DNA of 64,000 nucleotides from Actinomyces weissii (GCF_016598775.1 NZ_CP066802.1:248001-312000); one strand, 5' to 3'. Counted from the stretch's first letter, positions 49,887 through 58,550 are shown. Notes: generated by a model not told the origin, from the sequence alone. Numbers and translations are program-made.

Positions 49887-51242
49887 ATGACCATCCCGCC
49901 ACACCCGACCAGCAGCGGCCAGCCCGCCCATCGCGTCCCGCCTGCGGTCCCGCCGGTTCCGAGGGCGACGGCGCAGCCGGACTCGGAGCGGACGACTGTG
50001 CTGCCCAGCCGCATCGTCCCGGGGCACTCCGCGCAGTCTGCACCCCCAGCCCCGTTCTCGCCCGCTGCTCCAGCCGCGCCTGCCGTGCCCTCAGCTCCCG
50101 CAGCCCCCGCCGTGCCTTCGGCTCCAGCCGTGCCCTCAGCCCCGGCCCCGGCGGCCTCTGCGCCGCGTCAGAGTCCGGCCGTCGGCTCCCCCCACGTCCA
50201 GTCCGCGGCGCAGCCCGGGGCGCCCCGGCCCTCCCGCAAGGACCTCAAGGGCAAGGACTCCGCCCCCACCCCGGATGACCTGGCCCGGGCCGAGGAGCTC
50301 CTGGGGCGGGTCACCCGGACCTTCGCCGAGCGCGTCGTCGGGCAGGACCAGCTGCGTATCGCCATGGTCTCCACCCTCATCGCTGGCGGGCACATCCTCC
50401 TGGAGTCCGTGCCCGGGCTGGCCAAGACCACCGCCGCCCAGACCCTGGCCGCCGCCGTCTCCGGCTCCTTCCACCGCATCCAGTGCACCCCCGACCTGAT
50501 GCCCAACGACATCATCGGCACCCAGATCCTTAACTACGCCTCCGGTGAGATGAGCACCCAGCTGGGCCCGGTGCACGCCAACCTGGTGCTGCTGGACGAG
50601 ATCAACCGCTCCAGCGCCAAGACCCAGTCCGCCATGCTGGAGGCCATGCAGGAGCGCCAGACCTCCATCGGCGGCGTCGTCTACCCCCTGCCCAAGCCCT
50701 TCATGGTGCTGGCCACCCAGAACCCCATCGAGGAGGAGGGCACCTACGTGCTCCCCGAGGCCCAGATGGACCGCTTCCTGATGAAGGAGGTGCTCACCTA
50801 CCCCAAGCCCGCGGAGGAGGCCGACGTGCTCGACCGCATCTCACGCGGCACCTTCTCCACCCCCATCACCACCACCCCCATCACCACCCAGGACGTCCTG
50901 TGGCTCCAGGCCACCGCGGACCGCGTCTGGGTGGACCCGGTAATCAAGCAGTACATCGTGGCCCTGGTGAACACCTCCCGTGGTGGCGGACCCCGCCCGG
51001 TGCCCGGCATCGACCGGCACGTGCGCGTGGGCGCCTCCCCCCGTGGCGGCATCGCCCTGATGAAGGTCGCCCAGGCCATCGCCCTGCAGGCCGGACGCAC
51101 CTACGTCACCCCTGACGACGTGGGCCTGCTGCGCCACTGCGTGCTGCGCCACCGCCTGGTACGCACCTACGACGCCCTGGCCGACGACGTCGCCCCCGAG
51201 GCGATCATCGACGCTATCTTCGCTGCGGTGCCCACGCCCTGA
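49887..51242 (+). CDS. MoxR-type AAA+ ATPase
   Basis: 451 residues; CGAGGAG precedes the ATG. After an Ala/Pro/Ser-rich tail of about 110 residues (runs of APAVPSAP), the AAA+ domain has PGLAKTT (Walker A, about 176), VLLDEINR (Walker B), LATQNPIEEEGTY and LPEAQMDRF (sensor and second region), a typical MoxR layout. MoxR proteins act as chaperones that insert cofactors or metals into VWA-domain partners. It heads a tight five-gene unit with DUF58, a small membrane protein, two VWA proteins and a TPR-like protein, as in Bat operons. The substrate complex here is unknown. Confidence 0.9.
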   Translation: MTIPPHPTSSGQPAHRVPPAVPPVPRATAQPDSERTTVLPSRIVPGHSAQSAPPAPFSPAAPAAPAVPSAPAAPAVPSAPAVPSAPAPAASAPRQSPAVGSPHVQSAAQPGAPRPSRKDLKGKDSAPTPDDLARAEELLGRVTRTFAERVVGQDQLRIAMVSTLIAGGHILLESVPGLAKTTAAQTLAAAVSGSFHRIQCTPDLMPNDIIGTQILNYASGEMSTQLGPVHANLVLLDEINRSSAKTQSAMLEAMQERQTSIGGVVYPLPKPFMVLATQNPIEEEGTYVLPEAQMDRFLMKEVLTYPKPAEEADVLDRISRGTFSTPITTTPITTQDVLWLQATADRVWVDPVIKQYIVALVNTSRGGGPRPVPGIDRHVRVGASPRGGIALMKVAQAIALQAGRTYVTPDDVGLLRHCVLRHRLVRTYDALADDVAPEAIIDAIFAAVPTP

Positions 51243-51261
51243 CCCGCACCGGAAGCAGACC

Positions 51262-52278
51262 ATGACCGCTGTAGTGCCCCCGCTGCCGGACCCGCGGCAG
51301 ACGCCGCCCCTGCCGGGCGAGCCCACCTCCCGGGGCTCCCGGCTCTCCCGCGTGCGTGGACGCCTGAGCCTGCCCACGCTGCGGCGGGCCACCGGCCTGC
51401 TCGACGGGCGGCACAAGTCGGTCTTCGTGGGGCACGGCCAGGACTTTGACGACCTGTCCCTGTACCGCCCCGGCGACGACGTCACCGACATCGACTGGAA
51501 GGCCTCTGCCCGCAGCGGGCAGCCGGTCATCAAGCGCTACCAGCGGGAGTCCAACCTGCCGCTGGTGCTGGCCGTGGACACCGGCCGGACCATGGCCGCC
51601 CAGACCCCCACCGGGGAGGACAAGCGCACCCTGGCCCTGGCGGTGGCGGAGATATTCGCCTTCCTGGCCCGTATGCGGGGCGACACGGTGGCCCTGGTGG
51701 CGGGCGACTCCCAGCGGATGCTCACCCGCCCGCCCCGCTCGGGGGCGGAGCACGCGGAGATGCTGCTGGCGCTGCTGGCCCGCATGTGGGCTGAGCTGGA
51801 GACCCCGGCCACCGACGCCCAGCACCTGCCGGAGCTGCGTCCGGACGCGCCGGTCTCGGACCTGCGCCAGCTGCTGGGGCGGGTCATCACCTGGCACCCC
51901 CACCGGTGCCTGGTGGTCCTGCTCACCGACACCGCCCACCCTGACGAGACCGCGGCCGACCAGCTGCGCCGTCTGTCCGCCCAGCACGAGGTGGTGGTGG
52001 TGCAGGTGGCCGACGACGTCGCCGTGCGGCCGGGGGCCGGGCGTGCCCGGGACGTGGAGATGACCGCCGAGCTGCCTGCCTTCCTGCGGGAGGACCCGGC
52101 CCTGGCCCGGGACCTGCAGGCGCAGGTGGAGGGCCGACGCCGCGCCGTCGCCCAGCTGCTGGAACGCCGCCGGATCGAGCACGTGACGGTCGAGTCCGAG
52201 CGGACGCTGGTGGACTCCCTGGCGGACCTGCTGGAGCGGCAACGCCGCCTGGCCGCCGCCGGACGGGGGAGGCGCTGA
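51262..52278 (+). CDS. DUF58 domain protein
   Basis: 338 residues, 19 bp after moxR. The DUF58 signature DLSLYRPGDDVTDIDWKASARSGQP appears at about residues 65-90, then a VWA-like segment LPLVLAVDTGRTMAA. There is no membrane segment. DUF58 proteins almost always sit beside MoxR and VWA genes and are thought to belong to the same complex. It ends two bases before the next gene, so they are co-translated. Biochemical activity is not established for the family. Confidence 0.88.
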   Translation: MTAVVPPLPDPRQTPPLPGEPTSRGSRLSRVRGRLSLPTLRRATGLLDGRHKSVFVGHGQDFDDLSLYRPGDDVTDIDWKASARSGQPVIKRYQRESNLPLVLAVDTGRTMAAQTPTGEDKRTLALAVAEIFAFLARMRGDTVALVAGDSQRMLTRPPRSGAEHAEMLLALLARMWAELETPATDAQHLPELRPDAPVSDLRQLLGRVITWHPHRCLVVLLTDTAHPDETAADQLRRLSAQHEVVVVQVADDVAVRPGAGRARDVEMTAELPAFLREDPALARDLQAQVEGRRRAVAQLLERRRIEHVTVESERTLVDSLADLLERQRRLAAAGRGRR

Positions 52279-52280
52279 GT

Positions 52281-52808
52281 ATGCGCATCGCTGTTGACCC
52301 GCCTGTGGGGATGCCGCTGTGGATGCTGATCATCCCGGTCATCCTGCTGCTGCTGGTAGCCGTGTGGCTGATCGGCTCCTTCCTGTCCACCCGCCGGGAC
52401 CGCTCCCTGGGCTACGGGGACATCCCCATGGCCCCGGGGGTGCGCAGCCAGTGGGTTGAGAAGGTGGCCCTGGTGGAGGGACGGTTCCGCCGCGGCGAGC
52501 TGGGGCTGCGTGAGCTGCACCTGGAGCTGGCGGCGATCCTGCGCGGCTTCGCGGGAGTACGCTCCGGGGTGGATATCGAGTCCTCCACGGTGCTGGAGAT
52601 CCTGGACATAGCTGACACGGCGGGGCCCCGCTCCGCGATCGTGCGCCTGCGCAAGGTCCGGGCCGCAGGCCGTCCCCTGGACACGAACCCCCTGGGCTAC
52701 GTGGCGGAGCTGCTGGCGGTGTGGGAGCAGCCCTCCTTCGACCGTGAGCCGGAGGCGGTGGCGGAGCGCTCCCTGACCAGCGCCCGGGAGGTGGTCACCC
52801 GATGGTGA
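52281..52808 (+). CDS. Single-span membrane protein of the MoxR/VWA operon
   Basis: 175 residues. A single membrane helix (about 14-34, MPLWMLIIPVILLLLVAVW) is followed by a cytosolic helical domain (VEGRFRRGELGLRELHLELA, then VLEILDIADTAGPR). It occupies the place of DUF4381-type proteins in other MoxR/Bat operons (between DUF58 and the first VWA gene), but sequence identity to that family cannot be confirmed. It starts two bases after DUF58 and overlaps the next gene by seven, so the products are probably made in concert. Confidence 0.72.
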   Translation: MRIAVDPPVGMPLWMLIIPVILLLLVAVWLIGSFLSTRRDRSLGYGDIPMAPGVRSQWVEKVALVEGRFRRGELGLRELHLELAAILRGFAGVRSGVDIESSTVLEILDIADTAGPRSAIVRLRKVRAAGRPLDTNPLGYVAELLAVWEQPSFDREPEAVAERSLTSAREVVTRW

Positions 52809-53860
52809 ACCCCTTGATGCCCTGGGCCATCCTCATCCTGGCGATCACCGTGGGGCTGCTGGCCCTGCGGCTCGGCAGGACGGAGGCCACGGGCCAGGCG
52901 CGTGCGGGCGAGCTGCGGCGGGTCGCGAACTCGGCGCCGTTCCTGCGCTCACCGCTGGTGCAGCGGCGCATAGTGCGCCGTCGCCTGCTGAACGTGGCTC
53001 TGCTGGTGCTGACCATCGGTGGACTGATCACCTCCGGCGTACTAGTGGGGCGGCCGGTGGAGGTCTCCGTGCGCTCAGAGAAGCTGGCCAGCCGGGACAT
53101 CGTCCTGTGCCTGGACGTTTCTACCTCGGTGCTGACGGTGGACGTGGAGGTGCTAAAGGCCTTCCACAAGCTGCTGGACAGCTTCAACGGTGAGCGGGTT
53201 GCGCTGGTGGCCTGGAACCAGACCGCCCAGACCATCGTGCCGCTTACGGACGACTACGACCTGCTGCGCGAGCAGTTCGACGAGGCCACCAAGGCCCTGG
53301 ACTTCAACCCGGTGTGGCCCTCCCAGGAGGAGGAGCGCCTGTACCTGGACACCTTTGGGGGGACCTTGACCAAGTCGGTGCAGGGCTCCTCCCTGGCAGG
53401 AGACGGGCTGGCCTCCTGCGCCCTGGTCTTTGACGAGAAGCGGGCCGAGGACCGGTCCCGCTCGATCGTCCTGGCCACGGACAACGTGGTCCAGGACTTC
53501 TACGGGGACCAGATCTACACCCTCAACGAGGCCGGGGACATGGTGTCTGAGCGCGGTATCCAGCTGTTCGCCCTGTTCGGCTACGACCCGGAGCTGGCCT
53601 CCGGCTTCGGGGCAGACAGCACCGAGAAGGAGGCGCGCCAGGAGCTCAAGAACGTCACCGAGGTCCACGGCGGCCTGTTCTACGAGGTAGCTGACCCTGA
53701 GGCCACCGGGGGGATCGTGCGCCGCCTGGAGCAGGACCAGGCCCAGATCCTGGACGGTGACAGCCGGGCGGTGGTCACTGACGTGCCAGAGCGCACGGTC
53801 TACACGCTCCTGCTGCTGGTGGTCGTGCTGCTCGCCCTGATGGCGTGGAGGCGGGCATGA
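52802..53860 (+). CDS. VWA domain membrane protein 1 (BatA-like)
   Basis: 352 residues. Two membrane helices at the N-terminus (MPWAILILAITVGLLALRLG, then LLNVALLVLTIGGLITSGVLV) and one at the C-terminus (LLLLVVVLLALMAW) flank a VWA domain. The MIDAS motif DVSTS (about 105-109, DxSxS) is intact, with later Thr and Asp expected by the fold (ATDNVVQDF). BatA/BatB-type VWA proteins assemble a metal-dependent membrane complex served by MoxR. ATG 52802 overlaps the previous gene by seven bases and its stop overlaps the following gene by four. Confidence 0.85.
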   Translation: MVNPLMPWAILILAITVGLLALRLGRTEATGQARAGELRRVANSAPFLRSPLVQRRIVRRRLLNVALLVLTIGGLITSGVLVGRPVEVSVRSEKLASRDIVLCLDVSTSVLTVDVEVLKAFHKLLDSFNGERVALVAWNQTAQTIVPLTDDYDLLREQFDEATKALDFNPVWPSQEEERLYLDTFGGTLTKSVQGSSLAGDGLASCALVFDEKRAEDRSRSIVLATDNVVQDFYGDQIYTLNEAGDMVSERGIQLFALFGYDPELASGFGADSTEKEARQELKNVTEVHGGLFYEVADPEATGGIVRRLEQDQAQILDGDSRAVVTDVPERTVYTLLLLVVVLLALMAWRRA

Positions 53861-54909
53861 GCTTCTACCCGATGATCCCCTACTGGGCGCTGGTCCTGAC
53901 CGCCTTGCTGCTGGGGGGCCTGCTGTGGTGGTCCAGCCGCTGGCTGCTGCGCCCCGGCTCTGACCGGGGCACCCGGCTGACCCTGCTGCGCCGCGCCTGC
54001 CTGGCACTGGTGCTCCTGCTGACGCTGGCTGGGCCCACTGCCTCCGTGAGCCAGGCCGACACGGTCAGCAACGTGGAGGTCTACCTGCTGGTGGACCGCA
54101 CGGGCTCCATGGCCGCGGAGGACTGGAACGGCAGCGAGCCGCGCCTCAACGGGGTGCGTCAGGACCTGACGGCGATCCGGGAGGCCTTCCCGCAGGCACG
54201 CTTCTCGGTGCTGGCCCTGGACTCCGCGGCCGCCCGCGAGCTGCCCCTGACCAGCGACCTGGACGCCGTCGCCGCCTGGATCGGCTCCTTGCGCCAGGAG
54301 CTGACCAGCAAGTCCACCGGCTCCTCCCTGGAGCGGGCCCTGCCGCTGCTGTCCCGCACCCTGGTCAAGGCCGCCGAGAAGCAGCCGGGTGACGTGCGCG
54401 TGGTCTACCTGCTCTCTGACGGTGAGCCCACAGACGACGGCGCGGCCGCCCAGGAGGCTGCCAGCGCGGGCCTGAGCTGGCAGCTGCTGGAGCCACTGGT
54501 CGACGGCGGCGCGGTCCTGGGCTACGGGACCAGCCAGGGCGGCAAGATGCGGGAGTTTGACGGCACCGACTCCAGCGGGGCGGGCTCGCAGGCTCCTTAC
54601 ATCAAGGACGGCGTCACTGGGGAGGACGGCGTCTCCAAGATCGACGAGAGCGCCTTGCAGGCGGCCGCGGACGGCCTGGGCCTGCGCTACGTGCACCGCA
54701 GCGCCCCCGGGGGCACGGAGGCCTTCACCCAGGTGGACGTCCAGGCGGCTCTGGGGGACGGACGCCGCGACAGCCGGCACCAGCGCTACGTGGTGTGGCC
54801 CTTGGGGCTGCTGGCCTGCGGCCTGCTGACCTGGGAGGTAGCCGCCTTGGCCCGGGCTGAGGGCCGTTTGAGCCGCTTGGCCCCGAGTACCAGGAGTCCT
54901 CAGTCGTGA
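53857..54909 (+). CDS. VWA domain membrane protein 2 (BatB-like)
   Basis: 350 residues from ATG 53857, overlapping the previous stop as ATGA. Two N-terminal membrane helices (YWALVLTALLLGGLLWWSS, then LVLLLTLAGPTA) and one at the C-terminus (WPLGLLACGLLTWEVAAL) flank the VWA domain. The MIDAS motif is DRTGS (about 80-84, Asp and Ser kept, Thr at the middle), followed by LLSDGEPTDDG as the second metal-contact block. Tandem VWA proteins after MoxR/DUF58 match the Bat operon design and are expected to form a heteromer. It ends with GTGA overlapping the next gene. Confidence 0.85.
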   Translation: MSFYPMIPYWALVLTALLLGGLLWWSSRWLLRPGSDRGTRLTLLRRACLALVLLLTLAGPTASVSQADTVSNVEVYLLVDRTGSMAAEDWNGSEPRLNGVRQDLTAIREAFPQARFSVLALDSAAARELPLTSDLDAVAAWIGSLRQELTSKSTGSSLERALPLLSRTLVKAAEKQPGDVRVVYLLSDGEPTDDGAAAQEAASAGLSWQLLEPLVDGGAVLGYGTSQGGKMREFDGTDSSGAGSQAPYIKDGVTGEDGVSKIDESALQAAADGLGLRYVHRSAPGGTEAFTQVDVQAALGDGRRDSRHQRYVVWPLGLLACGLLTWEVAALARAEGRLSRLAPSTRSPQS

Positions 54910-55895
54910 CCTCTCCCCAGACCCCGCCCGTCCCCTCTGCCCCCGCCACGCAGGCCGACGACCGTTTCCAACGCGGCCACATGAGTGAGCAGGACGCCCA
55001 GGAGTACGCCCAGACCGTGGCCGACCAGGACGGTTCCGGCAAGGCGGAGCTGCCCCCTGAGGACGCCGGGGCCCGCGCGGCCAGGCTGGCGCGCCGTCGT
55101 CGTCTCCTGGGCTGGGGGGCGCTGCCCGCGGTCCTGGCGGCGGTAGTCTCCATCTGGATGCTGACGGTCAGCGGCCTGACCTTCGCGGGCGGGCACGCCC
55201 TGACGCACGAGGACTACCACAAGGCGGTGGCCCGGTACTCGCTGGCGGAGCGCCTGAACCCCTGGGTCTCCCGCTGGCGGGTGCTCTACAACCTGGGGAC
55301 CGCGGAGGTCTTCGCGGAGCAGGGCGAGGCTGCCGTGGCGCACCTGACCGCGGCCCTGGAGGTGGTGCCCCGCGGTAAGGCCCTCAATGCACCCGACGGC
55401 ACGCAGGTCACCGACCCCCACAGTGACGAGTGCAAGGTGCGGCGCAACCTGTACTCCGCCTACTACGTGCAGGCGCGTACCTCCTCCCAGCCGGTGCCTG
55501 CGGAGGAGACCGCTGCCAAGGCGCAGGAGGCCCTAGGGGCCTGTGAGCCGCCGGCTCAGGACAACCAGGCGCAGCCGAGCCCGCAGCCCTCCAGCAGCCA
55601 GCAGCCGTCCCAGAGCCCTTCGCAGGACCCGTCGCAGCAGCCTTCACAGAACCCGTCGCAGGACCCCTCGCAGAGTCCCTCGGCGCAGCCGAGCGCGACG
55701 CCCAGCGGGCAGTCCAGCCCGCAGCCCTCCAGCAGCCCGAGCGGGAGCGCCAGCCCCTCGGCGGGCCCATCGGCCTCCGCCAGCCCTACGCCTAGCAAGG
55801 CCCCGGATCCGCAGGCCAGCGCCCTGGCCAGCCGTAACGCCGAGCAGGAGCGGGAGCATGGTGGGGTGGAACGGACGCCTAAGCGCCGCTGGTAG
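54906..55895 (+). CDS. TPR-like membrane protein with Pro/Ser/Gln repeat tail (BatC-like)
   Basis: 329 residues from GTG 54906, overlapping the VWA2 stop by four bases. A cytoplasmic tail and one membrane helix (ALPAVLAAVVSIWMLTVSGL, about 78-97) lead into a short TPR-like pair (YHKAVARYSLAERLNPW, RVLYNLGTAEVFAEQGEAAVAHL). After a region with two Cys, the last 110 residues are a repetitive Pro/Ser/Gln tail (SQDPSQQPSQNPSQDPS). TPR proteins close Bat operons in other phyla. The repeat DNA (CAGGACCCGTCGCAG-like units) may vary in length among strains. Last gene of the series; 193 bp follow before the TetR gene. Confidence 0.75.
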   Translation: MTSPQTPPVPSAPATQADDRFQRGHMSEQDAQEYAQTVADQDGSGKAELPPEDAGARAARLARRRRLLGWGALPAVLAAVVSIWMLTVSGLTFAGGHALTHEDYHKAVARYSLAERLNPWVSRWRVLYNLGTAEVFAEQGEAAVAHLTAALEVVPRGKALNAPDGTQVTDPHSDECKVRRNLYSAYYVQARTSSQPVPAEETAAKAQEALGACEPPAQDNQAQPSPQPSSSQQPSQSPSQDPSQQPSQNPSQDPSQSPSAQPSATPSGQSSPQPSSSPSGSASPSAGPSASASPTPSKAPDPQASALASRNAEQEREHGGVERTPKRRW

Positions 55896-56088
55896 TACGC
55901 AGGCTCCCGTTAACCGGGGAGGACAGTCCGCAGCGTATGGGTGCCTGGCTCGATCTGGCTGTCTCGCCGGTTGCGCAACGGCTGTGCCGCGCTGTGGCCG
56001 GGCAGCAGGAGGGCTGGGCCATGACAGGTGCGTGCGGTCCTGGAGCGGGCCTGTCGGCTCCGTGGCCGTGGGCGCTGCCGCGGGCCAG

Positions 56089-56772
56089 TCAGGCAGGGGC
56101 GCGCAGGCTGGCGGCGCGCTGGCTGGCGTGCCGCTCCGCGTCCGGCAGCAGCTTGAGCGAGGGCACCGCGTGCTCCGCCGGAGCCGAGCCGACGGCACGC
56201 AGCACGTAGGAGTCCAGCCCCGCCAGGAAGGCATCGCGCTCCTCAGGGTCGGTGGGGGTGGGGCGGCCGCCCATGACGGTGGCGTGGATCAGCGGGATGG
56301 TGATACGCGGGTCCTGGCGGGGGATGAGCCCCTGGTCCATGGCGTCGGTGAGGATCTGGGCGAGCATCTGCAGCATCATCCCGGCGTGCGCGCGCAGCCT
56401 GGAGGCGGTGGGGCGGGACACGGAGGAGGCGAGGGGGCCGTTGGCGGGGAAGTGGTAGCTGCGCTTGACCAGGGCCTGCTGGCGCACGTACAGGCGCAGG
56501 CGGTCGATCGGGTCCGGGGTCTGGGCCAGGGCCCGGGCCAGCTCCTGGGCGTGCTGCTGCGTCTCGTAGTCCATGAAGGCCAGGAGGAGGTCCTCCTTGT
56601 CCGTGAAGTGGTTGTAGACGGCGGTGCGGCCCACGCCAGCCCGGTTGGCGACGTCGGACAGGGTGATCTTGTCGAAGGTCCGCTGCGTGAGCAGCTCTGA
56701 CATGGCGTCGAACAGGGCTGCGCGGGTGCGCTCGCGGTGCTCGGCCAAGTTGTTCCCCATGATCTTCGGCAT
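56089..56772 (-). CDS. TetR family transcriptional regulator
   Basis: 227 residues. The N-terminal TetR-type helix-turn-helix is clear: ALFDAMSELLTQRTFDKITL, SDVANRAGVGRTAVYNHFTDKEDLLLAF. The C-terminal ligand domain (LRLYVRQQALVKRSYHF, then PLIHATVMGGRP) is not family-specific. Ligand and target genes are unknown. ATG 56772 is used; ATG 56760 is an alternative. A DtxR/IdeR-box-like sequence abuts the start codon, and a 22-bp/DnaA-box repeat copy begins 66 bp upstream. It is convergent with the MoxR/VWA operon. Confidence 0.88.
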   Translation of the reverse strand: MPKIMGNNLAEHRERTRAALFDAMSELLTQRTFDKITLSDVANRAGVGRTAVYNHFTDKEDLLLAFMDYETQQHAQELARALAQTPDPIDRLRLYVRQQALVKRSYHFPANGPLASSVSRPTASRLRAHAGMMLQMLAQILTDAMDQGLIPRQDPRITIPLIHATVMGGRPTPTDPEERDAFLAGLDSYVLRAVGSAPAEHAVPSLKLLPDAERHASQRAASLRAPA

Positions 56773-56791
56773 GTAGGCAACCCTAACCTGG
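56773..56791 (-). promoter_or_regulatory. Candidate DtxR/IdeR-like or autoregulatory site before the TetR gene
   Basis: On the minus strand CCAGGTTAGGGTTGCCTAC matches 13 of 19 consensus DtxR/IdeR positions, directly before the ATG at 56772. It could instead be part of a TetR autoregulatory site; both are guesses from sequence. Confidence 0.3.
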
Positions 56792-56837
56792 AAACTGACG
56801 CTGTGCGAAACTCCGTCATCAAATCACAAGCCCCTTC

Positions 56838-56975
56838 CGCGAGACCGGGACATATGTACCGCGAGACCGGGACATATGGCTCACGAGACCGGTAAGCCGC
56901 CCCTCCTCCTGTGGGTTATGTGGATAAGTCGCGGTTGCTTGTGGATAGCAGGGGGTAGTCGACGGCGTAGGCCTT
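56838..56975 (+). repeat. Dispersed 22-bp/DnaA-box repeat, copy D
   Basis: Two full 22-bp units (56838-56859, 56860-56881; CGCGAGACCGGGACATATG then TAC or GCT), a partial third (56882-56896), an exact DnaA box TGTGGATAA (56919-56927) and TGTGGATAG 21 bp on (56940-56948), then GACGGCGTAGGCC. The rest of the 440-bp gap to the M50 gene holds no recognised feature. Confidence 0.85.
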
Positions 56976-57212
56976 TCCGACGGCGGGGGCAGCCCGCCCA
57001 GCCCAGGCAGCGTAGTCACGCCGCTGGCTACGGGCAGCAGCACTCCTGACGACCGGCGACTCAGGTCTGCCCCACGGCCCAGTTCCCTCCCAGGGAACGG
57101 GCCCGTCCCATGCCCAGTCCCGTCCGACGGCGGGGCGGCGCCCCACCCTTCGCCTGCTGCCGCCTGATCCCTCCACTGCCCCCGAGCGGCCCGCTCCTGG
57201 CAGACTGCGACT

Positions 57213-57944
57213 ATGACTGGCGCGGACTCATCCCTTTGGCGCGAGCTGTGGCTGGCGGTGGTAGCGCACAGCGTCCCTACCTCCCCGCCCGCGCTGGGCG
57301 GCCTGTGGCTCGTGCCCCTGCTGACGGTGCTGTTCGTCCTGGTCCCGCGTGCCCGCCGCCTGGGCCGCGCCTTGGGGACGGTGGTCCACGAGGCCGCCCA
57401 CGCCGTCGTGGGGGTGCTGGTGGGCAGGCGTTTCCACGGCTTCACAGTGGCCAGCGACCTGTCTGGGGTGGCTGTCACCAGCGGGCCGCAGCGGGGGCTG
57501 GGGAGGGTGCTTACCAGCTGGGCGGGATACCCGGCCCCGGCGCTGCTGGGGGCGGGCCTGACGGCAGCTGCCCTGCGCGGTTGGGCGGGGATGGTCCTGG
57601 CGGTCTTGTGCGTGGGCCTGTTGCTGCTGCTGGTCATGTCCCGTTCTCTGCGGACGGTGCTCCTGGTGGGGATGTGCGTGCTGCTCTTCCTGGGGCTGTG
57701 GTGGTGGGGGGACGCGCTGCTGCCCCTGCGTGCGGGGGTGTTGGCTGGCGTGGGTGTGGTGCTGCTGCTGAGTGCCTGGGACGCGCTGCTTGACGTGGCC
57801 CGTTCGCGTGACGGCGGCCAGGACCACCGCACCCTGGCGCGGATCACGGTGCTGCCTGCCTGGCTGTGGGTGGGCAGCTGGCTGCTGGTCTGCACTGTCT
57901 GCACCTGGGCGGTGCTCCAGACGGCGCTGCCCCTCCGGCCCTGA
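57213..57944 (+). CDS. M50-like membrane metalloprotease
   Basis: 243 residues. An HEAAH motif at residues 59-63 supplies zinc ligands and the catalytic Glu within a hydrophobic segment (TVVHEAAHAVVGVLVGRRF), followed by TVASDLSGVAVTSGP, as in M50B-like actinobacterial proteins. Six or so membrane helices cover most of the chain. The third, Asp-type ligand expected near the C-terminal half (DALL in WDALLDVARSRDGG) is plausible but not certain. M50 enzymes cut substrates within the membrane; the substrate here is unknown. It is flanked by direct repeats D and E of the 22-bp family. Confidence 0.75.
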   Translation: MTGADSSLWRELWLAVVAHSVPTSPPALGGLWLVPLLTVLFVLVPRARRLGRALGTVVHEAAHAVVGVLVGRRFHGFTVASDLSGVAVTSGPQRGLGRVLTSWAGYPAPALLGAGLTAAALRGWAGMVLAVLCVGLLLLLVMSRSLRTVLLVGMCVLLFLGLWWWGDALLPLRAGVLAGVGVVLLLSAWDALLDVARSRDGGQDHRTLARITVLPAWLWVGSWLLVCTVCTWAVLQTALPLRP

Positions 57945-58550
57945 CCCTGCCCCATCCGTTCTTTCTCCGCGAGACCGGGACATCTGTACCGCGAGACCGG
58001 GACATATGGCTCGCGAGACCGGTGACCTGGCTGCACTCCTGCGGATTCTGTGGACAACCTGGGGGTGGCTGTGGATTGAACGTGACGGCGTAGGCCGGCG
58101 GCACGGCCTGCTTTTCAAAGGAGCTGGTTTGGTGCGGGTTGGTGCACTGGATGTGTTGCCTTGAGACCTGGGGGTTGGGGTGGTCCCTGGTGTTGGTAGG
58201 TGGGGTGGGGCGTTGGAGTGCTCGCTGGGTGAGGGTGCCTTGCCGACTTGGGGGAGGTGCTGGGGCTGCTTTCCGGTGGAGCTTGGTGGGGGTGTCGATG
58301 CTGGTGTGGTCGGGGATGACCTTCTCCTGGTCATCGTTGGGGTCTGCGGCAGGATCTGGCTTTCCGGCTGGCTCTGGTGGTGATGCCGAAAGGTCTTGCC
58401 CGCCCGTCATGTCTGTCGCGTCCAGGGGTGCTGCTGGCGGGTGGAGGCTGTAGCCCTGGGAGTGCGCCCCTTTAGGAAAGCCCATAGCGGTCCATGTGCT
58501 GGATGGGCTTGCGAACCCGGTGCCCATCATGGGGCGGGGCGGCTGTGAGC
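57945..58550 (+). repeat. Dispersed 22-bp/DnaA-box repeat, copy E, and downstream gap
   Basis: Copy E: units at 57970-57991 and 57992-58013, a partial third at 58014, TGTGGACAA (58049-58057, TTGTCCACA on the other strand) and TGTGGATTG 21 bp on (58070-58078), then GACGGCGTAGGCC as in copy D. From about 58105 to 58549 I see no gene, RNA or repeat. Confidence 0.8.

Noticed and set aside
55580..55780. CAGGACCCGTCGCAG-like repeats as a non-coding satellite
   Set aside because: The repeats are in frame and encode the Pro/Ser/Gln tail of the TPR-like protein.
56819..58334. Two large minus-strand frames across the M50 gene (56819-58057 and 57228-58334)
   Set aside because: Their translations are Ser/Pro/Arg/Gln-rich and include translated copies of the 22-bp repeats (MSRSRGTYVPVSR); the plus-strand M50 frame has a real HEXXH membrane motif.
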